A stretch of DNA of 39,001 bases. It comes from Nodosilinea sp. LEGE 06152. GTDB taxonomy: Bacteria > Cyanobacteriota > Cyanobacteriia > Phormidesmidales > Phormidesmidaceae. The stretch spans positions 31,212 to 70,212 of the forward strand of contig NZ_JADEWR010000016.1 of NCBI RefSeq assembly GCF_015207525.1. The letters run 5' to 3'. Both the position numbers and the translations under genes were made by a program. Numbering within the stretch: the first letter of the stretch is position 1; each line of letters starts with the position of its first letter. This document shows, in pieces, positions 15,474 through 22,583 of the stretch. The notes below the pieces were generated by a model. The model had not been told where the DNA came from, did not search any database, and was given only the letters and a program-made list of their open reading frames with translations.

Positions 15474-16073
15474 TTAGACCTTAGCGCCAGCGGGCGAAGA
15501 AAAGGCCTCGACACCCTCGGTGGGCCCACCAATATCTTTCCATGCCGACAGTCCACCCTGGATGAGCGCCACTTTTTGGTAGCCCGCCTGGCGCAGCTGA
15601 TTGACCACTTCCGCAGCCTCGTCAGCACCGTCGCCATAGACATAAATGTCCCGCTGGTGTTCCAGAGAGCCAGTCGCCTCATCAACCTGATCCCGCGACA
15701 TAGCACCAGTAATGCGCTCTGCATTGAAGGATTGGCGGCTGCGGGCATCAATAATGGTGAGGGCAGGCTCACCCCAGTTCAGTCGCTTCAACAATTCATC
15801 GGCAGTAGCCTGAGTGCCAGACATCCCTGGGGGTTTTGGCAACGGTTGGGTAACTGCAGACTTAACAGCTTGAACCTGGTCAGAAGCCTGGCTAGAGAAG
15901 TCTTCGGCCCGGTTAGCAAACTGGTCGGAAACAAGACCCGAGGCTTCGGTAGCCGCCTGGTCAGAGTCATGTTCAGCGCGCTCGGCGACATTTAGGTCTT
16001 GAGGCGAAGCACTTTGATCAGCTTGTCCAGGATTATTAGAAATACTCTCGTTTTGATCACGAAAATTAGTCAT
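15474..16073 (-). CDS. Rhodanese-like domain protein lacking the catalytic cysteine
   Basis: A 199-residue protein. The start at 16073 (MTNFRDQNES) is chosen because AGAGG lies 7 bases upstream; a longer frame to 16139 lacks such a site. The first 95 residues are acidic, Ser/Gln/Ala-rich and probably disordered. The rhodanese fold occupies about residues 90-185: ELLKRLNWGEPALTIIDARS, FNAERITGAM, then RDIYVYGDGADEAAEVVNQL and GYQKVALIQGGLSAWKDIGG. Active rhodaneses have CxxGxRS at the end of the YVYC-type strand; here the position reads YGDGADEA without Cys. It is therefore probably a binding or regulatory module rather than a sulfurtransferase. Confidence 0.85.
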   Translation of the reverse strand: MTNFRDQNESISNNPGQADQSASPQDLNVAERAEHDSDQAATEASGLVSDQFANRAEDFSSQASDQVQAVKSAVTQPLPKPPGMSGTQATADELLKRLNWGEPALTIIDARSRQSFNAERITGAMSRDQVDEATGSLEHQRDIYVYGDGADEAAEVVNQLRQAGYQKVALIQGGLSAWKDIGGPTEGVEAFSSPAGAKV

Positions 16074-16600
16074 CAAAATACCTCTACTATAGGCATCAAC
16101 AGAAATACCATAGCAAGCCTTTTGTAGGAGCTTATCCATCAGCAGGCATAATTCAGATCAACAGAAGAATGAGATTTCGCGCTTCAAGATTACGGAGAGT
16201 TAATTGAAATCATGGTTAACCCTCTTTTGTTGCTCTGGCTAGAGAATAGATGAAACGACGAAAACTCGTCATAGATTGTATTGGTCCGATAGCTTACAAC
16301 TTAGGCTGATAGCTAAAAAGCTTAATGCCGAGGCACTACCAAGCACACTAGTGTTTCAATAACGCCGATAGTTGTTCTAGTGCCTGCACAAGCCGACTAC
16401 ACCAACCGCCAAAAGCGTAAGACTTTATTCTCTTGCCACAGCGATTTTAGAAAACTCAAAAAACTGAACCCAGCCCATGTAAAACGGGCTAGGTTCATGA
16501 AGCATTTAAACGTTGTTTGCCCATACGGTAGGCAGGCCAAAGCGTTTTTTATTCAGCAGAGTACTTCTTTAGCCAGATGTAATCGATTTTGAAGAAAGGG
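16074..16600. other. Intergenic stretch between the rhodanese-like and 64-residue genes
   Basis: These 527 bases hold no credible gene. Besides the terminator at 16466-16496 there is an 8-bp inverted pair AGGCACTA (16331-16338)/TAGTGCCT (16378-16385) enclosing the palindrome ACACTAGTGT (16345-16354). A small GACGA-AAAC-TCGTC hairpin lies at 16258-16271. The promoter of the rhodanese-like gene must lie here; no clear -10/-35 pair was found. Confidence 0.5.
16454..16496 (-). terminator. Rho-independent terminator of the 64-residue protein gene
   Basis: On the minus strand GAACCTAGCCC and GGGCTGGGTTC form an 11-bp stem with one mismatch (plus coordinates 16486-16496 and 16466-16476) around a 9-base loop. 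The stem is followed directly by AGTTTTTTGAGTTTT. It lies about 105 bases after the stop codon at 16601. Confidence 0.8.
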
Positions 16601-16795
16601 TTAATCGATTATCCGCAGCCGCCCCTGGCGAATAGCATCAAACACACGCTGCGCCGTAGCATGGTCCTGGTTGCTGAGCGTAGGCTGGCTGAGCAGTACG
16701 TCCATAAGTTCTCGTTGCACCTGGCGACTGATGCGACGTTCGGCAAAAATTTGATCAACGATGGCTTTGAGCGACTGGCTAGTGACTTGAGACAT
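16601..16795 (-). CDS. Conserved small cyanobacterial protein of unknown function (64 aa)
   Basis: A 64-residue, mainly helical soluble protein (MSQVTSQSLKAIVDQIFAER at the start, ending RVFDAIRQGRLRIID). The pattern of a helix with SQSLxAIxDxIF, an RIS-R--Q-ELM segment and a final VFDALxxGRLRxxD is one I associate with a widespread small cyanobacterial family without assigned function. The start at 16795 has AGG about 11 bases upstream. A canonical terminator at 16466-16496 shows that the gene is transcribed on its own or as the end of a unit. Confidence 0.75.
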   Translation of the reverse strand: MSQVTSQSLKAIVDQIFAERRISRQVQRELMDVLLSQPTLSNQDHATAQRVFDAIRQGRLRIID

Positions 16796-17144
16796 GACGA
16801 CGACCTGAGCGATTTGAGGCTGTACTCAATATCGCCCAATACGTCAAACTTAATCGTGATATAGCCTCTGGCTGAGCATGATCTTGAACCTACCTGCTTG
16901 TAATTAACAGCAGACAGATACGTGGTTTAAATCACTAACATCAATCTTCGGCTGAGGTAAGCCGCCGCTGACCATCGGTTTGACTAAGGCGGCATTTCTG
17001 AACGCAACAAATCTAAGTTCAGATGTGGAGTTGTGCTGGTGGGACAGCTCTAGACTTCGAGCTGGACTATGCTATGGATGCTAGGCTTCAGCTTTTTGTG
17101 CCGCCAACCGCCAAGGTCAGTAAGGTGGGCAGATAGGGCAAATG
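16796..17144. other. Intergenic stretch holding the second 53-nt element
   Basis: This 349-base gap separates the 3' end of the pot operon from the start of the 64-residue protein gene (both minus). It holds the structured repeat at 17016-17068 and presumably the promoter of the 64-residue protein gene. Nothing else stands out. Confidence 0.5.
17016..17068 (+). repeat. 53-nt structured repeat element, copy B
   Basis: Same length as copy A at 12002-12054 with 10 substitutions and no gap. The ends AGTTCAG (17016-17022) and CTGGACT (17062-17068) pair with one G-U. A competing hairpin CAGCTC (17045-17050)/GAGCTG (17059-17064) shares the 3' arm, so two folds exclude each other. It lies 77 bases beyond the stop of the minus-strand potC gene, in opposite orientation to it. 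Confidence 0.75.
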
Positions 17145-17939
17145 CTACAGCTGCCGCTGGCGATCGCCCCGGTAGCGCACGTACTCGGCCAGGCCCGCTA
17201 GCAAGGCCGAGCCCAGAATGAGCACCACGCTGAGGGCATTGATGTCGGGCTTAACCCCCGTACGCACCCGGCTAAAAATCTCGATGGGCAATGGGTTAGC
17301 CCCCCCTCCAGCGGTAAAACTGGAGATCAGCAGGTCGTCCATGCTGAGCACAAAAGCCAGTAGACAACCGGCTAAGATGCCCGGTGCCAGCTGCGGAATC
17401 AGCACCTTGATGAGCGCCTGGGTCGGAGTAGCCCCCAGGTCGAGGGCGGCTTCTTCGAGATTGGGGTCGAGGCGCTGGAGGCGGCTAGCCACCACCACGG
17501 CAATATAGGCCAGGCAGAACACCATGTGGGCCGCAATAATGGTGCCCAGGCTCAGCGGTATTGCCATCGATGCCAGAAACACCAGGGTCGCCACTGCGAT
17601 CGCGATATCGGGCACAATCAGCGGCAGGTACGACACCCCCCGATACAGCCCCTTGCCCCGGAACCGATAGCGAGCTAAACCGATAGCCATCAGGGTGCCC
17701 AGCACGGCTGAAACCGCCACCGCCACGATCGCAATAGTCAGGCTATCTTGCAGGGCTGACAGCAGGCGGCGATCGCTAAACAGAGCCCGGTACCACCGCA
17801 GGCTAAACCCTTCCCAACTGGCGCTGTAGCGCGAATCGTTGAAGCTGTACACCCCCAGCACAATGATGGGGAAGTACATGAAGGCGTACATCAGAGCAGT
17901 GAAGAGACTGGGCCAGGTAATGGAGCGCGGGGCGGACAT
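17145..17939 (-). CDS. potC: Polyamine-type ABC transporter permease PotC
   Basis: A 264-residue inner-membrane permease with six helices, beginning MSAPRSITWPSLFTALMYAF and the YFPIIVLGVYSFNDSRYSAS segment typical of PotC. The EAA loop reads EEAALDLGATPTQALIKVLI (about residues 160-180). With PotB it forms the channel of a spermidine/putrescine importer. The start at 17939 is chosen by family length: the open frame extends to 18104, but that part overlaps potB and reads through an octamer repeat array (YAIHPSTRPPTYPLTSP), not a protein domain. No good ribosome-binding site is visible. It is the last gene of the potADBC unit. Confidence 0.92.
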   Translation of the reverse strand: MSAPRSITWPSLFTALMYAFMYFPIIVLGVYSFNDSRYSASWEGFSLRWYRALFSDRRLLSALQDSLTIAIVAVAVSAVLGTLMAIGLARYRFRGKGLYRGVSYLPLIVPDIAIAVATLVFLASMAIPLSLGTIIAAHMVFCLAYIAVVVASRLQRLDPNLEEAALDLGATPTQALIKVLIPQLAPGILAGCLLAFVLSMDDLLISSFTAGGGANPLPIEIFSRVRTGVKPDINALSVVLILGSALLAGLAEYVRYRGDRQRQL

Positions 17940-17952
17940 GGGAGAGGTAAGC

Positions 17953-17986
17953 GGGTAGGTAGGTGGTCGAGTAGATGGGTGGATGG
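17953..17986. repeat. Degenerate octamer array between potB and potC
   Basis: The tract GGGTAGGTAGGTGG followed by GTAGATGGGTGGATGG is built from variants of the 8-bp unit TRGATGGG that also occurs at 18986-19037, 19071-19108 and 38961-39001. It lies directly upstream of the potC start. Confidence 0.65.
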
Positions 17987-18075
17987 CGTAGAGCGGCTTC
18001 TTGCAGAGTGGAGAGAATGAGGGCTGGCGTAGGCTGTATCCGCGCAGCGATGCACCGCCCATAAAGGTTTCAGAA

Positions 18076-18972
18076 TTAGGTTTCGGATACGGAGCGTTTG
18101 TCACCGTAGCGCAGGAGGAGGGCGATCGCCAGGCTGACCGCCAAAATCAGCACCATGCTGAGCGCCGAACCAAAGCCCCAGGCGCGGGTAGGGCCAAGAA
18201 ACTGGTTGTAGATCAGCCGCGAAATATTCATAGATGAGGCTCCACCCAGCAGAGTGGGCACCACGAAGTCGCCCAGCGTGCTGATAAACACCAGCAGGCA
18301 CCCAGCGGCGATGCCGGGCAGGGTTTGGGGCACGGTAATCTTCCAGAAACCCTGGGACGGAGTTGCCCCCAGGTCGGCAGCAGCCTCTAGTAGGCGGGTG
18401 TCGAGTTTTTCGAGCGAGGCATAGAGAATGAGCACCATGTAGGGCAAAAAGCTGTAGGTGAGGCCAATAAACACCGCGGTCGGCGTATTGAGCCAGTTTT
18501 GGGTCGGTAGCCCTACAGCTGTGAGAATGGTGTTCAACACGCCGCTTGGGCGCAGAATTGCGGCCCAGGCATAGGCCCGCAGCAGCGACGATGTCCACAG
18601 CGGCAAAATGAACCCCACCAGCAGCAGGTTGCGCCAGCGCTGAGGCGACATCAGCGCCAGCCAGTAGGCCACCGGAAACCCCAGCAGCAGGCAAAGCACC
18701 GTTGACCCCAGCGCAAAGGCCAGCGATCGCCCAATTACCCGCAGGTACACCGGCTGCAAAATTTGCAGGTAGTTGCCCAGCCCGTAGCCTCCGCTGGGCT
18801 GCCCCAAACGCAGCCCCGGCACCAAACTGATCTCAAGAATGAGCAGGGTGGGTAGCACTAGCAGCAGCAGCAGCCACACGCCCCCTGGCCCCAGTAGCGC
18901 AACTGGCCCCAGCCAGCGCCGGGGAGCAAAGCGATCGGCCCAGGGGCGCAGTGGGGAGGGTACAGGAGTCAT
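18076..18972 (-). CDS. potB: Polyamine-type ABC transporter permease PotB
   Basis: A 298-residue permease starting at MTPVPSPLRPWADRFAPRRW. The first helix (GPGGVWLLLLLVLPTLLILE) and the following SLVPGLRLGQPSGGYGLGNY are typical of PotB. The EAA loop is EAAADLGATPSQGFWKITVP, and RLIYNQFLGPTRAWGFGSAL near the C-terminus is characteristic of the family. The open frame extends upstream to 19062 but only through an octamer repeat (THPPSHSLPIYS), so the inner Met at 18972 is preferred. It follows potD after a gap of 138 bases occupied by two repeat arrays in opposite orientation. Confidence 0.93.
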   Translation of the reverse strand: MTPVPSPLRPWADRFAPRRWLGPVALLGPGGVWLLLLLVLPTLLILEISLVPGLRLGQPSGGYGLGNYLQILQPVYLRVIGRSLAFALGSTVLCLLLGFPVAYWLALMSPQRWRNLLLVGFILPLWTSSLLRAYAWAAILRPSGVLNTILTAVGLPTQNWLNTPTAVFIGLTYSFLPYMVLILYASLEKLDTRLLEAAADLGATPSQGFWKITVPQTLPGIAAGCLLVFISTLGDFVVPTLLGGASSMNISRLIYNQFLGPTRAWGFGSALSMVLILAVSLAIALLLRYGDKRSVSET

Positions 18973-18985
18973 TGGGAAGCGAGAG

Positions 18986-19037
18986 TAGATGGGTAGGGAG
19001 TGGGAGGGTGGATGGGTAGGGAGTGAGGAGGTGATGG
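18986..19037. repeat. Octamer array upstream of potB
   Basis: Variants of TRGATGGG are strung along this tract, including GTAGATGGGTAGGGAG and GGGTGGATGGGTAGGG (19006-19021). The last can pair with the oppositely oriented array at 19074-19085. Confidence 0.7.
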
Positions 19038-19070
19038 GGCGGGGGCTGCTTCGTTCATCCATTTAGTTAA

Positions 19071-19108
19071 CCCACCCATCCACCCGTTTGCCCATCTGCC
19101 CATCCACC
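19071..19108. repeat. Octamer array in opposite orientation, between potD and potB
   Basis: Complementary-strand units CCCATCCA and CCCATCTG alternate directly after the potD stop (19111). ACCCATCCACCC at 19074-19085 is an exact reverse complement of 19006-19017, so the transcript could fold into a 12-bp stem between the potD and potB cistrons. Confidence 0.7.
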
Positions 19109-19110
19109 CC

Positions 19111-20244
19111 TTAAGCGCTGGTCACTTCGGTCCAAAACTGGTCAAAGAGGTCGGTGCTGGCGGTATCTACGGCAACAATGCCTTCACTTTTGGCCAGTAC
19201 AGATTCGGGAGGGTACAGGTCTTCGTTGCTCTGAATTTCGGCGGGCAGTTGGTTAAAGGCGGCCTGGTTGGCGGTGGCAAAAAACAGGCGTTCTACAGCG
19301 GCGCTGGCCACTGCGGGGTCAAGCATGAAGTTGATCCACTGGTAGGCGGCGTCAACATTGGGGGCGGTGGCAGGAATGGCCAGGGTATCGGTCCACAACG
19401 ACGCCCCGCTGGCAGGAATGATGTACTCCATGCGGTCGTCTTCAAGGGTGAGCGCGATCGCATCGCTGGAGTAGGCCATTGACACGCTCAAGTCACCGCC
19501 TAGCAGTTCGTTCTCAAAGCCGGTAGTCTTAAAGGCGGCAATGTGGGGTCTGAGCTCAAGCAGACGGTTGTAGGCCGCCTGGATTTCTTCGGGGTTGCTG
19601 GAGTTGTACGAGTAACCTAGGGATTTGAGGGTGGCCCCCAAGGTCTCGCGCATATCGTCGAGCATGGTAATGCGGCGGGAGAGGGCGTCCTGGTTCTCCC
19701 ACAAAAAATTCCAGTCGACGGGCTCGCCAGGGGTAGCCTCACGGTTGAAGAGCAGGCCCGTGGTGCCCCAGCAGAAGGGCACGCTGTGAGCATTGTTGGG
19801 GTCGTAGGCGGGGTTTTGCCACTGGGCTCTGAGGTTTTCTAAACCCGTAATGCGGCTCTGGTCTAGCTCCGTAAGCAGGCCCAGGTCAATCATTTCTGAC
19901 ACCATGTAGTCAGACGGGTAGATGAGGCTGTAGGCATCGCCACCGCCCGCCTGAAGCCGGGTCAACATAACCTCATTGGAGTCGAAGATATCGACTACGA
20001 CCGAAATGCCGGTGAGTTCAGTAAAGGCGGCGGCCAAACTGTCATCGGTGTAATTGGCCCAGGTGTAGATGTGCAGCGTGCCATCGCTACCGGTACTCCC
20101 GCCAGCAGGCGGACCAGCTAGGTTCTGGCGACAGTTAGCGGCAGCGAGGCCGGTCAAGACTGCCGCCGACCCCTGCAAAAAGCGCCGTCGACCCAAAGCT
20201 GGACGGCGCGAGTGGGGGGAGGTCAGGAGTCGCTTTGCAGACAC
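19111..20244 (-). CDS. potD: Polyamine-type ABC transporter substrate-binding protein PotD/PotF, Tat-exported
   Basis: A 377-residue periplasmic binding protein. The GTG at 20244 is preferred because TTGGAG lies 6 bases upstream; the open frame itself begins at that TTG (20256). A twin-arginine signal RRRFLQGSAAVLTGLAAANC lies at about residues 19-38. The mature part has LHIYTWANYTDDSLAAAFTE, VVVDIFDSNEVMLTRLQAGG and DAYSLIYPSDYMVSEMIDLG, all standard for PotD/PotF. Substrate (putrescine or spermidine) cannot be fixed by eye. Tat export suggests a cofactor-independent but pre-folded passenger. It lies between potA and potB, 255 bases from potA. Confidence 0.93.
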   Translation of the reverse strand: MSAKRLLTSPHSRRPALGRRRFLQGSAAVLTGLAAANCRQNLAGPPAGGSTGSDGTLHIYTWANYTDDSLAAAFTELTGISVVVDIFDSNEVMLTRLQAGGGDAYSLIYPSDYMVSEMIDLGLLTELDQSRITGLENLRAQWQNPAYDPNNAHSVPFCWGTTGLLFNREATPGEPVDWNFLWENQDALSRRITMLDDMRETLGATLKSLGYSYNSSNPEEIQAAYNRLLELRPHIAAFKTTGFENELLGGDLSVSMAYSSDAIALTLEDDRMEYIIPASGASLWTDTLAIPATAPNVDAAYQWINFMLDPAVASAAVERLFFATANQAAFNQLPAEIQSNEDLYPPESVLAKSEGIVAVDTASTDLFDQFWTEVTSA

Positions 20245-20499
20245 GGTTTTCTCCAATGTGGCTAGGGGGCTAATCAGGGGCTAGGCAGGCAGCGGCTGTA
20301 GTGGGATGGTGAGTTGTCCCAGTATTCAGTTCTCCAGTATATGAGGATGCGTCCCAGGCGTATGTATCTAGGCAGAGGACGACGGGGTCTAGAGGGTGTC
20401 GCTTAGCTAGGTAATGGCGCTGCGTCTATGTGTGCTACGTCATGTGCTACATCTAATAGCCTTGGGCTTGACCAGGCTTTGCAGGCTGTAGGCCCTAGT

Positions 20500-21627
20500 C
20501 TAGGCAGCGTTTAGCACCAGGCAGTCATCGGCGGTCCAGTGGACGTAGACGGGGGTATCTACGGTAATAGCTCCCTCAGCTCGGTTGGGCTGGCGCACCG
20601 TCAGGGCTTCGCCTGAGCTGAGGCGCACTACGCAGTGCAGGTGAGTACCCAGATACATCAGGTGACTGACCTGGCCCTGGTAGCAGTTGCCGCCGCTGCC
20701 GGGGGCACTCAAACTGAGGTTGATCTTTTCAGGCCGTACGCTGACCACGACGTTTTGAACGGTGGGTCGGGGAGACTGAGTCGATTGGGCCAGCACCCGC
20801 AGCCCGCTCTCGGTAGTAACCTGCACCTGAGCGGGGTAGGTCTGGTCTACGCGGCCGGGCAGCAGGTTGGTATCTCCAATAAAGTCAGCGACAAAAGGCG
20901 TGCGGGGGCGGTCGTAAATATCGCTAGGCGTGCCAATTTGCTCAATTTGGCCGTTGTTCATCACAGCGATGCGACCCGACAGCGAGAGGGCTTCCTCCTG
21001 GTCATGGGTGACCAGAATAAACGTGATGCCCAGCTGGCGGTGCAGGTTGGCCAGTTCTACCTGCATCTGCTTGCGCAGCTTTTGATCGAGAGCACCGAGG
21101 GGTTCGTCGAGCAGCATGACGGCGGGGCGGTTGACTAGGGCGCGGGCCAGAGCAACGCGCTGCTGCTGCCCCCCAGAGAGCTGGGCCGGGTAGCGGTTGG
21201 CCATGGTCTCCATGCGAACCAGCCGCAGGGCCTCGGCCACGCGATCGCGCACCTGAGCCGTGCCCAACCGCCGAATTTTGAGGCCAAAGGCAATATTGTC
21301 TTTGACGGTCATGTGGTCAAACAGGGCATAGCTCTGAAAGACAGTGTTGACCGGTCGACGGTGGGCAGGCACCGTGCTCACGCTGGTACCTTGAATTAGC
21401 ACCTCTCCGGCAGAGGGGGTTTCAAACCCCGCAATCAGCCGCAGGGTGGTGGTTTTGCCGCAGCCCGAGGGGCCCAAGATGCTAAAAAACTCACCCGGTT
21501 GCACCACCAGGTCGAGCTGACGTACCGCTGTGTCGGCTCCGAAGGTTTTGAATACCTGGCGTAGCTCAACATCTGGCTGCGTCTCTGTTGTTGCCGTCGT
21601 TGCCGCCGACTGAACCGTTTGAGCCAT
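20500..21627 (-). CDS. potA: Polyamine-type ABC transporter ATP-binding protein PotA
   Basis: A 375-residue ATPase. The Walker A GPSGCGKTT is at residues 52-60, the signature LSGGQQQRVALARAL near 148, Walker B VMLLDEPLGALD near 170 and the switch His in FILVTHDQEEAL near 205. A C-terminal TOBE-type domain (about 285-375) is present, as in PotA/MalK-like ATPases. It energises the PotB-PotC channel from the cytoplasmic side. The start at 21627 has GGGAGA about 8 bases upstream. It is the first gene of the minus-strand potA-potD-potB-potC unit; the 255-base gap to potD could hold a second promoter, but none is clear. Confidence 0.96.
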   Translation of the reverse strand: MAQTVQSAATTATTETQPDVELRQVFKTFGADTAVRQLDLVVQPGEFFSILGPSGCGKTTTLRLIAGFETPSAGEVLIQGTSVSTVPAHRRPVNTVFQSYALFDHMTVKDNIAFGLKIRRLGTAQVRDRVAEALRLVRMETMANRYPAQLSGGQQQRVALARALVNRPAVMLLDEPLGALDQKLRKQMQVELANLHRQLGITFILVTHDQEEALSLSGRIAVMNNGQIEQIGTPSDIYDRPRTPFVADFIGDTNLLPGRVDQTYPAQVQVTTESGLRVLAQSTQSPRPTVQNVVVSVRPEKINLSLSAPGSGGNCYQGQVSHLMYLGTHLHCVVRLSSGEALTVRQPNRAEGAITVDTPVYVHWTADDCLVLNAA

Positions 21628-21910
21628 ACCCTATCTCCCTGGGTGCACTCCAACTTTAGCGATCGCACCTGGCATAGGCAAGTCGCTGTTTTTACAACAT
21701 CTGACCCAGCTCAACCTCTATCCAAGGCGGTACTGCCTATACTTTACCCACACCAGCGATCGCCGATGCATTCCGTGCCAAAAAAGCTGCTGCTCTGGCT
21801 TTAACCATTCTCCTGAAACCTTTTTTTGGAGCCTAACTAGGGAACATCGGAAAGTCTGCAAAACGCTCAAAACGCTACTATGGCACCAGGTCCTGCTCCG
21901 GAGCGTAGAA

Positions 21911-22486
21911 ATGGTAAATATAGTCGCAGCACTAGCCCATCCACGGCGTCAGCGCCGATCTACTCTAGCGAGGTGGATGCTGGCGGTGGTGGCAGGGGCT
22001 GCGATCGCCAGCTGTCGACCCAATACCTCACCCCCGCCCGCCGCAGTTGAGCCCGCTCCCAGCGCCCCAACACCGACAGAGCCTACCCCCGCACCTACCG
22101 CCACCCAGCCCCCCGACGCCACCCCTGCCGCCCCAGATACAACCCCTTCAGCCTCAGCAGCAACCCTGCCGGATACTCTCATTCACCAGTGGCAGCCCCT
22201 CAGCAACGTGCTGCTTGCCTTTGGCACCATGACCGTAACCCCCAACCAGGTGCAGTGGAGTAGTGGTCAGAGCAGCCCCTATACCCTGATTGGCACCGAA
22301 GGGGGCTACCTGCTCAGGCTCGAGTCTAGCCCCAGCTTTTACGACACCCAAAACCAGTACATCAAGCTCATCCCTAAAGCCGACACCAGCGGTGCGGCAA
22401 CCTCCATAGAAATAGCGTTTTACTCCAGTGACACCCAGCTCCAGAGCGACGAATACATCATGTACGGCTCCTACGTCGCCGAATAA
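21911..22486 (+). CDS. Putative lipoprotein with Pro/Thr-rich linker, function unknown
   Basis: A 191-residue protein with a basic N-terminus, a hydrophobic segment and the lipobox AIASC (Cys 35), which indicates a lipid-anchored envelope protein. Residues 38-85 form a Pro/Ala/Thr-rich linker. The C-terminal 105 residues (LIHQWQPLSNVLLAFGTMTV, then WSSGQSSPYTLIGTEGGYLL and a final EYIMYGSYVAE) look like a small beta-barrel or beta-sandwich domain that I do not recognise. The start has GGAG 8 bases upstream. It is divergent from potA and is followed by a strong terminator. Confidence 0.85.
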   Translation: MVNIVAALAHPRRQRRSTLARWMLAVVAGAAIASCRPNTSPPPAAVEPAPSAPTPTEPTPAPTATQPPDATPAAPDTTPSASAATLPDTLIHQWQPLSNVLLAFGTMTVTPNQVQWSSGQSSPYTLIGTEGGYLLRLESSPSFYDTQNQYIKLIPKADTSGAATSIEIAFYSSDTQLQSDEYIMYGSYVAE

Positions 22487-22499
22487 ACAGTGCCGTAAC

Positions 22500-22538
22500 A
22501 AAAAGGGTAGATGCCTCGCTCCGGCATCTACCCTTTTT
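22500..22538. terminator. Strong bidirectional intrinsic terminator
   Basis: AAAAAGGGTAGATGCC (22500-22515) and GGCATCTACCCTTTTT (22523-22538) are perfect 16-bp arms around a 7-base loop. The A- and T-runs serve both strands, ending the lipoprotein gene (+) and pilQ (-), whose stops lie at 22486 and 22584. Confidence 0.93.
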
Positions 22539-22583
22539 ATTGCGTAATGGCCTGTTGCTGAGGCAGTTGTTACCGCCAGGGTT

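Noticed and set aside
16074..16139. Longer N-terminus of the rhodanese-like protein
   Set aside because: The ATG at 16073 has AGAGG 7 bases upstream, while the upstream codon has none and the extra residues look unrelated.
16331..16385. tRNA or small RNA gene
   Set aside because: The 8-bp closing stem and inner palindrome do not form a cloverleaf, and no T-loop or D-loop consensus is present.
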